Part shown: in pieces, positions 36,794-45,372 of the stretch
How positions within the stretch are numbered: the first letter of the stretch is position 1
How the letters are laid out: each line of letters opens with the position of its first letter
Origin: Neorhizobium sp. JUb45
GTDB taxonomy: Bacteria; Pseudomonadota; Alphaproteobacteria; Rhizobiales; Rhizobiaceae
Direction: 5' to 3'
DNA: 64,000 nt
Assembly: GCF_004343585.1 (NCBI RefSeq)
Contig: NZ_SLYW01000003.1
Span: 186,001 to 250,000 of the forward strand
Notes under the pieces: model-generated
The model's input: the letters and a program-made list of their open reading frames with translations, nothing else
What the model was told of the DNA's origin: nothing
Databases searched by the model: none
Translations under genes and position numbers: made by a program

Positions 36794-37990
36794 TCACCGC
36801 ATGCCGTAGTCGGCGTGCAGGAGCGTCCGCTCGATACCTCGCAATTCGGCCAGCCCCTTGAGACGGCCGATCGCCGGATAACCGGGCTGGGCGCCACGCG
36901 TCACGTCATCCAGAATTTCCTGACCATGGTCGGGACGCATGGGGATTTCGTGATCCTCCCTGCCGTCGTCGCGCCGCCGCTTTTCTTCCTTCAGCAGCGC
37001 TGCGATGACGGCAACCATATCCGTGCCACCTTCCAGATGTTCGTCTTCGTAAAACGAGCATGGCAGGCTGTCCTCGTCGCGCGTGACATTGCGCAGGTGG
37101 ACGAAATGGATACGCGAGGCAAACCGTTCGGCAATCGCCGGCAGGTCGTTATCGGCACGTGCACCGAGCGAACCGGAGCACAACGTCACGCCATTGGCAC
37201 GGCTATAAACCGTATCGAGAATATAGGCGTAATCGGCCTCGGTGGAGAGAATGCGCGGCAGGCCGAGCAGCGGCCACGGCGGATCATCCGGATGGGCGCA
37301 GATGTTGATGCCGACCTCTTCCGCGACCGGCACGACTTCGCTCAGGAAATCGATCAGATGCGTCTGCAGTTTTGGTGCAGTGATGCCCTGATAGGTCCGC
37401 AGCTTTTCCAGCAACTGGTCGAGCGTGTAGCCATCCGCCGAACCCGGCAGGCCGGCGCCGATATTGCGGCCGAGTGCAGCAATCTTGGCATCGCTTATTT
37501 CGGAAAAACGCCGGGCAGCGGCATCCTGCAAGGCTTCCGGATAGTCAGAGGCAGCATCCGGCCGTTTCAGGATGTTGATATCGAAAGCGACGAAATCGGT
37601 GAGATCGAAACGCATGGCGCGGGCGGCGTGGCGGGTTTCCCAGCGCAGATCGGTGCGGGTCCAGTCCAGCACCGGCATGAAATTGTAGCAGACCGTGCGG
37701 ATGCCACTTTGCGACAGACGCCGCAGCGTTTCCTGCCAGTTGGCGACGTGGGTGCGCCAGTCTCCCGTCTGGGTCTTGACGTTTTCCGACACCGGCACGC
37801 TTTCCACCACATCCCAGAACAGGCCACCGGCCTTGATTTCCGCGTGGCGTTTGGCGATTTCATCCACCGGCCAGACATCACCGGTCGGGATGTGATGCAG
37901 GGCGCTGACAATGCCCTTGGCCCCCGCTTGCGCCGCATCCTGCACGGTCACCTTATCGACCGGTCCGAACCATCGCCATGTATGTCTCAT
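36794..37990 (-). CDS. uxuA: Mannonate dehydratase
   Basis: The 398-residue protein matches UxuA along its length. It starts with RHTWRWFGPVDKV, then HHIPTGDVW, FMPVLDWTRTDL, INICAHPDDPPWPLLGLPRI (a metal-binding and active-site block) and HFVHLRNV, ending with RPDHGQEIL. It is a TIM-barrel, Fe/Mn-dependent enzyme that dehydrates D-mannonate to 2-keto-3-deoxygluconate. It lies between the TRAP permease and uxuB, completing a hexuronate uptake and breakdown unit. Downstream KDG kinase and aldolase are not in the window. Confidence 0.95.
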   Translation of the reverse strand: MRHTWRWFGPVDKVTVQDAAQAGAKGIVSALHHIPTGDVWPVDEIAKRHAEIKAGGLFWDVVESVPVSENVKTQTGDWRTHVANWQETLRRLSQSGIRTVCYNFMPVLDWTRTDLRWETRHAARAMRFDLTDFVAFDINILKRPDAASDYPEALQDAAARRFSEISDAKIAALGRNIGAGLPGSADGYTLDQLLEKLRTYQGITAPKLQTHLIDFLSEVVPVAEEVGINICAHPDDPPWPLLGLPRILSTEADYAYILDTVYSRANGVTLCSGSLGARADNDLPAIAERFASRIHFVHLRNVTRDEDSLPCSFYEDEHLEGGTDMVAVIAALLKEEKRRRDDGREDHEIPMRPDHGQEILDDVTRGAQPGYPAIGRLKGLAELRGIERTLLHADYGMR

Positions 37991-38039
37991 GCGTCATGTC
38001 CCTTGATATCCGAATTCAGCACAATCAGATCGTGAGTGG

Positions 38040-38062
38040 CCCGCGCCCTCCTCCGGCGCGGG
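38040..38062 (-). other. Intercistronic hairpin between dctM and uxuA
   Basis: A perfect 8-bp GC-only stem (CCCGCGCC / GGCGCGGG) with a 7-base loop lies in the 81-bp gap between the permease stop and the uxuA start. It has no T-run. It may tune the relative yield of transport and catabolic proteins, by partial termination or RNA protection. Confidence 0.5.
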
Positions 38063-38071
38063 CGGCATTGG

Positions 38072-39478
38072 TCAGCGGATCAGGCCCATCTCGGTCGGCA
38101 GCCACAGGGTGATGGCCGGGATGAAGGTGATCAGCACCAGTGCGACCAGCAGCGGCACCAGCCAGGGCAGGATGGCGATTGTCGTGCGCTCTACCGAAAG
38201 TTTGGCGACACGCGACAGAACGAACAACACCATGCCAAGCGGCGGATGCAGCAGACCGATCATCAAATTCAGTGTCATGATCAGACCGAAATGAACCGGA
38301 TCTATATCAAACTGCAGCACGATCGGCAGCAGGATCGGCACCAGAATGGTGATGGCGGCGATCGTATCGAGAAAGCAGCCGACAAACAGCATCAGCAGAT
38401 TGACGAGGATCAGGAACACCCACTTGCTGTCGGTCAGGCTGGTGATCGCCGTCGACAGCAGCTGCGCCGTCTGGCTGACCGTCAGCAGCCACGCGAAGAC
38501 CGAGGCCGCCGCCACGATGAACAGAACCGAGGCCGTGGTTTCGATCGTGTCGAAGGTCGCCTTGGCCAGCGACTTCATCGTCATCGTGCGGTAGCGCACG
38601 AGGCCGAGGAACAGCGACCACAGAACGGCTGCAACAGCCGCTTCCGTCGGCGTGAACCAACCCATGGTCATGCCGCCGATCAGGATGACCGGGGTCATCA
38701 GCGCCATGACGGCGGAAAAGTCAAAGTACCAGTCACAGGCAAGAAGAACCACCAGCACGATCAGGATCGACAGGTTGAGCGACAGACCGACCAGCGTCAG
38801 AAGATAGATGCCGATCGGCACCATCATCACCACCAGCACTTCCAGCGAGGCGCCAAAAATGTTGCGCAGGCTGAACGGGGTGTCAGAACCCCACTGCTTC
38901 ACATAGGCAAAGACGGCGACGGTCAGCATCATCAGCACGGTCATGACCACGCCCGGCACGATGCCGGCCATGAACAGCGCGCCGATCGAGACATTGGCCA
39001 TCATGCCGTAGATGACGAAGGGCAGTGATGGCGGAAAGATCGGCCCAAGCGTTGCAGAGGCGGCGGTCACACCGACGGCGGCTTCGACCGGATAACCGTG
39101 ATCCTTCATCGCCTTGATTTCGATCGTGCCGATACCGGCGGCGTCGGCAAGCGCGGTGCCGGACATGCCGGAAAACACCACAGAGCCGATGATGTTGACC
39201 TGCGCCAGACCACCCTTCATCCAGCCGACCAGCGCGACCGCGAAGGAATAGATGCGGCCAGTCACGCCGGCCGAGTTCATCAGGTTGCCGGCGAGGATGA
39301 AGAAGGGCACGGCCAGAAGCGGAAAGCTCTCGACGCCGGCAATCAGCCGCTGGGCTGCGATAATGTCGGGCGCGACGCCGTAAAAGACGATGTAGAGGAC
39401 CGACGAGGTGGCCATGGACACGGCGACGGGCAGGCCGAGCACCATCAGAAGCAGAAAGGAACCGATCAGAAGCAGCAT
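38072..39478 (-). CDS. dctM: TRAP transporter large membrane subunit (DctM)
   Basis: The ATG at 39478 lies 4 bp after the dctQ stop and gives 468 residues, typical for DctM. About twelve to thirteen hydrophobic segments are visible. Family motifs include PLLAVPFFILAGNLM near 60, SGMSGTALADAAGIG near 110, a GPIFPPSLP motif near 150, and MIGLLHPPLGMVLF near 410. It forms the ion-coupled channel part of a TRAP importer. Hexuronate specificity is inferred from uxuA and uxuB directly downstream. Confidence 0.94.
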   Translation of the reverse strand: MLLLIGSFLLLMVLGLPVAVSMATSSVLYIVFYGVAPDIIAAQRLIAGVESFPLLAVPFFILAGNLMNSAGVTGRIYSFAVALVGWMKGGLAQVNIIGSVVFSGMSGTALADAAGIGTIEIKAMKDHGYPVEAAVGVTAASATLGPIFPPSLPFVIYGMMANVSIGALFMAGIVPGVVMTVLMMLTVAVFAYVKQWGSDTPFSLRNIFGASLEVLVVMMVPIGIYLLTLVGLSLNLSILIVLVVLLACDWYFDFSAVMALMTPVILIGGMTMGWFTPTEAAVAAVLWSLFLGLVRYRTMTMKSLAKATFDTIETTASVLFIVAAASVFAWLLTVSQTAQLLSTAITSLTDSKWVFLILVNLLMLFVGCFLDTIAAITILVPILLPIVLQFDIDPVHFGLIMTLNLMIGLLHPPLGMVLFVLSRVAKLSVERTTIAILPWLVPLLVALVLITFIPAITLWLPTEMGLIR

Positions 39479-39482
39479 GATA

Positions 39483-40067
39483 TCAACCCTCGGCGCTCTG
39501 GAATTCTTCGGGGCGTTCCAGCACCGAATAACCGCGACGCATATTGGCGACAAAAACCTGGATGGAGCGCAGCAGCATCAGCACGAAGGCGACGAGCACG
39601 CTGTAAAAGACGATGTTGCGGGGAAGCTGGACGGTGACCATTTCCTCACCCTCGACGATCTCCATGTAACGCCACATCAGCCATGAGCCGTAGGCGAAGA
39701 AACCGATGCGGATGAGATCGACGGCTGTCGCCATTATGCGGGTGATATGCGCCGGCAGGTAATGGTAAAGCACATCCACCTGGATATGGCGCGACATGCG
39801 CACGCACATGACCGAGCCCAGAAACACCACGCCGATCAGGCAGTTGACGGCGATTTCCTCGGTCCATGCATAACTGTTGTTGAGCACATAGCGGGTAAAG
39901 AACTGCAGGAAGACGCAGCCCGTCATTGCCCAGAACAGGGCAAGAGTCACCCAGTCCTCGAAGGCATAGATTTTCAGGTTTACGTCGATCGGGGCTTCGT
40001 CGAAGGTATGCGCAAGCTCCTCAGGCGTGACCTGAGTGCGAATTTCCGGCTGCGTTGACATATTCAT
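39483..40067 (-). CDS. dctQ: TRAP transporter small membrane subunit (DctQ)
   Basis: The likely start is one of three close ATGs (40076, 40067, 40061); I give 40067, about 194 residues, because the longer frame runs back into an intergenic repeat. A cytoplasmic stretch of about 40 residues precedes four membrane helices. The DctQ pattern (NSYAWTEEIAVNCLIGVVFLG, then RMSRHIQVDVLYHYLP) is clear. It couples to the DctM subunit encoded 4 bp downstream. Confidence 0.9.
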   Translation of the reverse strand: MNMSTQPEIRTQVTPEELAHTFDEAPIDVNLKIYAFEDWVTLALFWAMTGCVFLQFFTRYVLNNSYAWTEEIAVNCLIGVVFLGSVMCVRMSRHIQVDVLYHYLPAHITRIMATAVDLIRIGFFAYGSWLMWRYMEIVEGEEMVTVQLPRNIVFYSVLVAFVLMLLRSIQVFVANMRRGYSVLERPEEFQSAEG

Positions 40068-40106
40068 GCATCCCATTTGCTGGTGAGCGGTCGCGGATGA
40101 TGAAAG

Positions 40107-40240
40107 CCCCCTCTGGCCTGCCGGCCATCTCCCCCACAAGGGGGGAGAAAACCTGCCGCAACCGCCTTGCCTCAAGGGAGGTTCGGCTGGTCGGCCGGGT
40201 TAAGCCCTCCCCCTTGTGGGGAGGGTTGGGAGGGGTCTTT
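40107..40240. repeat. GC-rich intergenic palindromic mosaic element
   Basis: The gap between dctP and dctQ holds two inverted copies of a G/C-tract palindrome: one around 40129-40147 (CTCCCCCACAAGGGGGGAG) and its near reverse complement around 40206-40225. They flank an AACCGCC...GGAGGTTCGGCTGGTCGG segment. Elements of this composition, with a CCCCC-ACAAG-GGGGG core, are scattered between genes in Rhizobiaceae (RIME-like intergenic elements). The transcript would fold strongly between the binding-protein and membrane-subunit genes, and may allow more dctP than dctQM protein. Confidence 0.65.
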
Positions 40241-40281
40241 CTTCAGCTAAGCGCGGCCTTCCTCGACCGCGCCAAACGGGA

Positions 40282-41256
40282 TCACTTGATGGCGCGAATG
40301 GCTTCCCAATCGGACTTCTGGTAGCCGAACTCTTCGAACGTCACCTTTTCCAGCACGTTCTTCTCGAAATCGGCCTTGTCGACCTCGACAACATTCAGAC
40401 CACGCTTCTTGAAATCGTCGACAAGCGCCTTTTCACGCTCCTCGATGATTTTCGTGGTGCGCTCGGCGGCCTGCAGCATCACCTCGGTGAAGATCTTCTT
40501 GTCTTCATCGGACAGGCTTGCCCAACGGCTCTTGGACACGACCGTGTTGAGGTGGTCGACGATATGGCCGGACAGGACGATATTCTTCTGCACTTCGAAG
40601 AATTTCTTCGCCTCGATCGTGGTCAGCGGGTTTTCCTGAGCATCCACCGTGCCGTTCTGCAGCGCCAGATAGACTTCGGCGAAGGCAATCGGCGTGGTGT
40701 TGGCACCGCAGGCGCGGGGCATGGCGAGATAGGCCGGCACGTCCGGCACGCGCATCTTCACGCCCTTGAGATCTTCGCATTTCGCGATCGGCTTGTTCGA
40801 GGTCGTATGGCGGGTGCCGTAATAGCTGACGGCCGTGATGACGTTGCCGGTCTTGTCCTCATACCCCTTGGCAAGCCGCTTGAAGACATCGCTCTTGGTA
40901 TAGGCGATCAGATGCGCCGGATCACGGAAGATATAGGGGAAATAGGTGACGCCGATCGGCTTGTAGTCACGCGAGGCAAAGCTCGAGCCGGAAATGATCA
41001 TGTCGACCGTTCCGAGCTTCAGACCCTGGTTGATATCGGCTTCCTTGCCGAGCTGCGATGCCGGAAAGACGTCGATCTTGTAACGACCTTCGGTGCGCTT
41101 GGCGATTTCCCCTGCAGCCCAGACGGATTCCGTGTGGAAGGGTTCGGATGTCTCATAGACATGCGCCCATTTCAGCGCGGTCTGCGCCTGCGCGGTCAGC
41201 GACGATGCCATGATGACTGCCGCTGCTCCCAGCAGCGTTTTGAACCTGAATGTCAT
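40282..41256 (-). CDS. dctP: TRAP transporter solute-binding protein (DctP family)
   Basis: The 324-residue protein has a Sec signal peptide cleaved after about SLTAQAQ. The DctP fold is evident: LKWAHVYETSEPFH, then GRYKIDVFPASQLG near 60, the ligand-arginine region DLKGVKMRVPD near 165 and AEVYLALQNGTVDAQENPL near 195. In TRAP proteins that arginine binds the carboxylate of the solute. The operon (uxuA, uxuB, GntR) points to D-glucuronate/galacturonate or fructuronate as ligand. It is the first structural gene after gntR. Confidence 0.94.
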   Translation of the reverse strand: MTFRFKTLLGAAAVIMASSLTAQAQTALKWAHVYETSEPFHTESVWAAGEIAKRTEGRYKIDVFPASQLGKEADINQGLKLGTVDMIISGSSFASRDYKPIGVTYFPYIFRDPAHLIAYTKSDVFKRLAKGYEDKTGNVITAVSYYGTRHTTSNKPIAKCEDLKGVKMRVPDVPAYLAMPRACGANTTPIAFAEVYLALQNGTVDAQENPLTTIEAKKFFEVQKNIVLSGHIVDHLNTVVSKSRWASLSDEDKKIFTEVMLQAAERTTKIIEEREKALVDDFKKRGLNVVEVDKADFEKNVLEKVTFEEFGYQKSDWEAIRAIK

Positions 41257-41318
41257 GCTCTCCTCCCGAGTGATTTCAGATATGTGCGATAAAGATCCGC
41301 CGCCTCCTCGCGGTCGGA

Positions 41319-42029
41319 TCAGTCTTCTCTTGGCGGCTCCTCTCCGAAGCTTTCCGAGAATCTCTTCTGCGAGCGTGTCAGATGCTCGCGCATGGCTTGG
41401 CGCGCCGCTTCCGGGTCACCGGCAGCGATTGCGTCGCGAATGACGTGATGTTCCTCCAGTGCCTTCTGCCAGGTATGCGGCCCCTCGAAATAGCTGGCGA
41501 GCTTTTCGAAATAGGGCGACAGACGGCGGTCGTAGATCAGGCCCGTGAAACGATTGAGGGCCGAGTTGCCGATGATGTCGGCAATGGCGGTATGAAAGGC
41601 GCGGTCGATCGCCAGCGCCTGATGCGAATTTTCGAGCGAACCTGCCATCTCGGCCAGAAGCGCGTCCAGCACGGCGATATGTTCAGGCCGCGCCACACGC
41701 GCCGCCTCTTCGGCAATCGCGCTTTCGATCAAGCAACGCGCCTGCAGAAGCTCGAACGGTCCATCGCTGTCATCGGCCGGCAGAACGGTATTCTTGCCCG
41801 GCTTGCGGTTCACATAAACGCCCGATCCCATGCGGATCTGGATCAGCCCCTCGACCTCGAGCACGATCAAGGCTTCACGCACGGTCGGGCGCGACACACC
41901 CAGCCGTTCCGCAAGCTCGCGCTCCGCCGGAAGACGCTCGCCAGCCGGCAGCTCTCCCGTTTCGATAAGCGCACGCAACTGCTCCGCGACCTGCCGGTAA
42001 AGGCGGCGCGGCTCCAGAGCCACAAACAT
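41319..42029 (-). CDS. GntR-family (FadR/FCD type) regulator of the hexuronate operon
   Basis: The start at 42029 follows GGGAGGAC. The 236-residue product has an N-terminal winged helix (LPAERELAERLGVSRPTVREAL) and an FCD effector domain with the metal-binding residues spread over ESAIAEEAARVA, DRAFHTAIADIIGN and EEHHVIRDAI. UxuR/ExuR-type regulators have this architecture and respond to hexuronates. The gene leads the operon gntR-dctPQM-uxuAB, and a palindromic operator sits 44 bp upstream of its start, so autoregulation is likely. Confidence 0.92.
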   Translation of the reverse strand: MFVALEPRRLYRQVAEQLRALIETGELPAGERLPAERELAERLGVSRPTVREALIVLEVEGLIQIRMGSGVYVNRKPGKNTVLPADDSDGPFELLQARCLIESAIAEEAARVARPEHIAVLDALLAEMAGSLENSHQALAIDRAFHTAIADIIGNSALNRFTGLIYDRRLSPYFEKLASYFEGPHTWQKALEEHHVIRDAIAAGDPEAARQAMREHLTRSQKRFSESFGEEPPRED

Positions 42030-42072
42030 TGATGTCCTCCCGGCGCCGACAGTTCCTCCTCCGCGGCGCTGG

Positions 42073-42091
42073 TGGTCAGATTGTCTGACCA
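42073..42091. promoter_or_regulatory. Candidate GntR operator upstream of the hexuronate operon
   Basis: Perfect 8-bp arms in TGGTCAGA-TTG-TCTGACCA. The TGGT...ACCA frame is typical of FadR/UxuR-type sites. It lies between the GntR start codon (42029) and the upstream gene, where the operon promoter must be. Confidence 0.75.
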
Positions 42092-42167
42092 ATTTGCAGA
42101 TGTCAATATTTTATAAAGAAATGGGGCAGTTCCTATAGTGGTCCATATATGCGGCAGGACGGGCCGA

Positions 42168-42199
42168 AGCATAAGCGGGCCAAACGCGCCGCTTATGCT
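42168..42199 (-). terminator. Hairpin after the Ldh2-type gene
   Basis: A perfect 11-bp stem (AGCATAAGCGG / CCGCTTATGCT) with a 10-base loop starts 19 bp past the stop of the minus-strand dehydrogenase gene. It lacks a T-run, but its place suggests transcript end or 3' protection, insulating the hexuronate operon. Confidence 0.55.
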
Positions 42200-42217
42200 C
42201 GCATGTCGCAATACGAG

Positions 42218-43300
42218 TTAGCTGAAATGCAGCGTCACGCCGTATGTCTCGCCAAGGGCGGCAAATGCTTCCCGCGTCGCCGGATCGATCCGCACGCCGG
42301 CCTTTTCCCGCTCGGCAGCCACAGCCCATTCACGATCACCGGGCGCCATCACATGCTGCCCCTCCCTTGCCGGGGAATTGCGCAACACGTCCAGATACCG
42401 TGCCATGCCGGCATCGAATGTCGCCTGATCCCCAAAAGCATCCGGCTTGATGGCGATGACGAAGGCACCGAGCCCGCGCGGCGTCGCCATGTCCGACGAG
42501 ATCATGCCCGGCAGATCGAAACTGAGCCGCATGCCGGTCACGACCGCGCTGAGGATTTCCGCGAGACCGGCAAGGCCGGCACCCTTGAAACCGAATTCAC
42601 CGCCGAGCGGTGCCAGCATGTCCACCGCTTCCGCATCCCGCGTGTCGATGCCCGCAGAATCGGATGCCACGGCCTGCGGCAGCTCTGTACCTGTGCTGCG
42701 ATAAAGAAGCACGCGGTTGAAGGGGACCGCGCTTGTCGCCATGTCGAGCAACCATGGATTCTCTCCCGCGGAGGGAACCGCCACGGCAATCGGATTGGTG
42801 CCGTGAAAACGTTGCGCGCCGCCATGCAGGCGAACAAAGCTGTCGGAATTGCAGAAGGTGAAACCGATAAACCCTTGCCGCGCGGCCTCTATCGAATAGG
42901 CGCCGGCCGGCCCGAAATGCGAACTGTTGCGAATGCCGACAGCGCCGATACCGAAGTGCGCCGCCAGTGCGATGGCGTGATCCATGGCCGTATAAGTGGC
43001 AAGCGCCCCATGCGCATCGCCGGCATCCAGCGTTTCGATGGCACCGAAAGCATTGGCGACCTTCAGGTCCGGGTTCTTGTTGATGCGCCCGCCTTCCAGC
43101 GCCCTGACATAATGATCGAGAAGCCGCACGCCGTGACTATCCACGCCGTGGCGCGTGCCATGCATCATCGCTCTTGTGACCGCATCTGCCGTGGCCTCGT
43201 TCGCCCCACAGGCGATGAGCACCGAATGGCAAAAGCGCTCAAGCTCGCCCAGGGAAACACTGTTCTGATTATGCTGATCCACGCGTTTGGCTCCTCCCAT
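42218..43300 (-). CDS. Ldh2/malate-type NAD(P)-dependent oxidoreductase
   Basis: The 360-residue protein belongs to the malate/L-lactate dehydrogenase family that is unrelated to classic Rossmann dehydrogenases. Signatures are HGVDSHGVRLLDHYV near 50 (catalytic histidine), NSSHFGPAGAYS near 125 and GTNPIAVAVPS near 165. Members include ureidoglycolate, sulfolactate, 2,3-diketogulonate and delta1-piperideine-2-carboxylate reductases. It diverges from the DSD1-type gene, 141 bp apart, so the two probably share control and may act on a 2-keto or cyclic imino acid. The exact substrate is not readable. Confidence 0.85.
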   Translation of the reverse strand: MGGAKRVDQHNQNSVSLGELERFCHSVLIACGANEATADAVTRAMMHGTRHGVDSHGVRLLDHYVRALEGGRINKNPDLKVANAFGAIETLDAGDAHGALATYTAMDHAIALAAHFGIGAVGIRNSSHFGPAGAYSIEAARQGFIGFTFCNSDSFVRLHGGAQRFHGTNPIAVAVPSAGENPWLLDMATSAVPFNRVLLYRSTGTELPQAVASDSAGIDTRDAEAVDMLAPLGGEFGFKGAGLAGLAEILSAVVTGMRLSFDLPGMISSDMATPRGLGAFVIAIKPDAFGDQATFDAGMARYLDVLRNSPAREGQHVMAPGDREWAVAAEREKAGVRIDPATREAFAALGETYGVTLHFS

Positions 43301-43332
43301 TCAATCGTGTGCGGAGAGCCTAACGCATCCCT

Positions 43333-43403
43333 TTGGAAACCGGAATGGTTTGCGCGCAAGACGAGGATGGCGGATCGACCCGATCGCCGCTAATGGTTTC
43401 CAA
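43333..43403. promoter_or_regulatory. Divergent promoter region with repeated GGTTT/AAACC elements
   Basis: Between the Ldh2-type and DSD1-type starts, TTGGAAACC (43333-43341) is repeated in reverse as GGTTTCCAA (43395-43403). The first copy also forms AAACC-GGAAT-GGTTT (43337-43351). The arrangement suggests two operators for a shared regulator, possibly the GntR protein at 44626. Confidence 0.4.
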
Positions 43404-43441
43404 TCACGCTTCGATCACACCGATCGCCTTCAAGGTTCGCC

Positions 43442-44614
43442 ATGCCCGCAAATCCCGCCTCCTCGATCAACACCCCTCTCGATCTCACCACACGCTTCGT
43501 GGGATTTGCCGAACTGAATGAACCACGCGTGGTCATCGACGAGGCCGTCCTCAACCGCAATATCGAGGACATGGCCGCTCTGATCGGCGGGCGTGCGGCA
43601 CTGCATCCGCATATCAAGACCCACAAGAGCCTCGAGATCGCCCGGCTGCAAAAACAGAACGGCGCGGCAGGCTTCACCACCGCCCGCCCCTATGAAGCGG
43701 CCATGCTGCTGCGCGACGGTCTTTTTCCCGTCACCATCGCCTACCCGCTTCTCAATCCGCTGACGATCGCCAGTCTGCTGCGGGAGGCAACGAGCGCCGA
43801 AGACATCCGGTTTGTTGCCGATAGCCACGAGACCGTGGAAGCGCTTGTTGCGGGTTCACAAGAGGCAGGACGAAAGGCGACGGTCTTCATCAAGGTCGAT
43901 GTGGGCCTGCATCGCTGCGGTGTGGACCCGAATGGCGGCGCGGCTCTGGAGATTGCGGCCGCCATCGACAAAAGCTCCGACCTCGCCTTCGCCGGCCTGC
44001 TTTCGCATGCCGGTCATGCCTATGGCGCCGGCAATGCCGTTGCCATCACCGCGATTGCCGAAAGCGAACGCGCCATCATGTCCGCGCTACGCAAGCAGTT
44101 AGAGGCGGCCGGCCTTGATGTGCCGCGCGTTTCCGTGGGCAGCACGCCGACCATTGTCAGCAATGCCGGCTTCGACGGCATCGATGAAGTACGGCCCGGC
44201 AATTATGTCTTTTACGACCTTACCGCAGTGAGGCTTGGGCTGGTGGACCGCAACAATCTGGCGCTCGGCGTCGCCGCGCAGATTATCGCCGTCAACGATC
44301 ATTACGCCATTGCCAATGTCGGCTCGAAAACCCTGTCTTCCGATCTGGGTGCACATGGCACGTCGGCGACAAAATCCTTCGGCGAAGCCTGGATGATCGG
44401 TCAGGATGAGCCGATGTCGGTGGCAAAACTTTCCGAAGAACACGCGTTTCTGGAATGGAGCGGCAAACGCCCCGCAGTCGGAACGCCTGTGCTCATACTC
44501 CCCAACCATTCATGCCCGGTCGCCAATCTCAGCGGCGGCATGCTGGTTCTCGGCGGCGAAAACGCACCTTCACGAGCGCTGCATGTAGAAGCTTTTGTCG
44601 GCAATTTCCGGTAG
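43442..44614 (+). CDS. DSD1-family PLP enzyme (D-threonine aldolase / D-serine dehydratase type)
   Basis: The 390-residue protein has the alanine-racemase-like barrel of D-threonine aldolases. The PLP lysine is in HPHIKTHKS near 60; FIKVDVGLHRCG and LLSHAGHAYG follow. The metal-binding His-Cys pair NHSCPVAN near 360 is kept. Members cleave D-threonine or 3-hydroxy-D-aspartate to glycine or glyoxylate products, or dehydrate D-serine. The start at 43442 is the first ATG of the frame. Its neighbours (GntR regulator convergent, Ldh2-type enzyme divergent) suggest a D-hydroxy-amino-acid breakdown unit. Confidence 0.88.
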   Translation: MPANPASSINTPLDLTTRFVGFAELNEPRVVIDEAVLNRNIEDMAALIGGRAALHPHIKTHKSLEIARLQKQNGAAGFTTARPYEAAMLLRDGLFPVTIAYPLLNPLTIASLLREATSAEDIRFVADSHETVEALVAGSQEAGRKATVFIKVDVGLHRCGVDPNGGAALEIAAAIDKSSDLAFAGLLSHAGHAYGAGNAVAITAIAESERAIMSALRKQLEAAGLDVPRVSVGSTPTIVSNAGFDGIDEVRPGNYVFYDLTAVRLGLVDRNNLALGVAAQIIAVNDHYAIANVGSKTLSSDLGAHGTSATKSFGEAWMIGQDEPMSVAKLSEEHAFLEWSGKRPAVGTPVLILPNHSCPVANLSGGMLVLGGENAPSRALHVEAFVGNFR

Positions 44615-44625
44615 GAGTTACGGCG

Positions 44626-45255
44626 CTATTTCTGTCGGATGTGCTGCTCGACCAGCCGTTTCAACACGGCCTCATCCTTCGCCTGCAAAGCATCGACCAT
44701 CTGGTGATGCTCAAGCGCTGACTGATCCACCCGCGCCCTCGTATGCCACTGCGAGACAGGCGCGGATGAGGTGCGCTGGCGCAATTCCGCAATGACGCCG
44801 TTCAGCTCCTCATTGCCGGAAAGATCGACGAACAGCCGGTGGAAGGCAAGATTGCCCTCATAGACCTCGAGCAGCGTGCCCGAAAGCGTCAACTCCTGAA
44901 AGCGAACCGCCAAAGCGCGCAGGTTTTCGACATCCGCATCACTCGACCGGGCGATCACTCTCGGCACGATACCGGTTTCCAGCATGATGCGGATTTCGGC
45001 AATATCCTCGGCCTGCCTGCCATCGGTGCGATAGACATGATAACCGCGATTGGGAACATGCTCGACCACGCGTTTTAATGCCAGCCGGTCCAGTGCGCGG
45101 CGGATTTCATTGCGGCCGCGACCATAACGGGTTTCGAGATCGATCTGCTTCAGCCAGACACCGGGAGCATAATGGCCAGCCTGGATGTCCTGCAGGATCA
45201 ATTGGGTCGCGTCCTGCCCATCTTCCGCCTCGGTCACCGTGAGAGAGCCTGTCAT
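44626..45255 (-). CDS. GntR-family transcriptional regulator
   Basis: The ATG at 45255 yields 209 residues. The winged helix is somewhat divergent (LKQIDLETRYGRGRNEIRRAL, with wing VPNRGYHVY), followed by an FCD-like helical domain (EIRIMLETGIVPRVIA, LAFHRLFVDLSGNEEL, EHHQMVDAL). FCD regulators usually answer to organic or amino acids. It is convergent with the DSD1 gene (11-bp gap) and divergent from the amidohydrolase/ABC operon. A perfect palindrome in the 117-bp intergenic region is its probable site. Confidence 0.88.
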   Translation of the reverse strand: MTGSLTVTEAEDGQDATQLILQDIQAGHYAPGVWLKQIDLETRYGRGRNEIRRALDRLALKRVVEHVPNRGYHVYRTDGRQAEDIAEIRIMLETGIVPRVIARSSDADVENLRALAVRFQELTLSGTLLEVYEGNLAFHRLFVDLSGNEELNGVIAELRQRTSSAPVSQWHTRARVDQSALEHHQMVDALQAKDEAVLKRLVEQHIRQK

Positions 45256-45335
45256 CACCTACCTTTGAAACCCCGCATTTCTGCTTAAGAAACAATCAAA
45301 AATACATGTTGCGCAAATGTTATTCCGTCAATAGG

Positions 45336-45347
45336 ATTGGTACCAAT
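45336..45347. promoter_or_regulatory. Candidate GntR operator ATTGGTACCAAT
   Basis: This perfect 12-bp palindrome has the TTGGT/ACCAA form common to FadR-type GntR sites. It lies between the divergent gntR gene and the amidohydrolase/ABC operon, 26 bp before the likely amidohydrolase start, a position that would block transcription. Confidence 0.7.
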
Positions 45348-45372
45348 TTTGTTAATAAAAGAAATACCGCGC

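Noticed and set aside
38036..39028. A 330-codon plus-strand frame rich in His, Gln, Arg and Asp opposite dctM
   Set aside because: It is the reverse complement of hydrophobic DctM codons; the composition explains itself and no start signal is seen.
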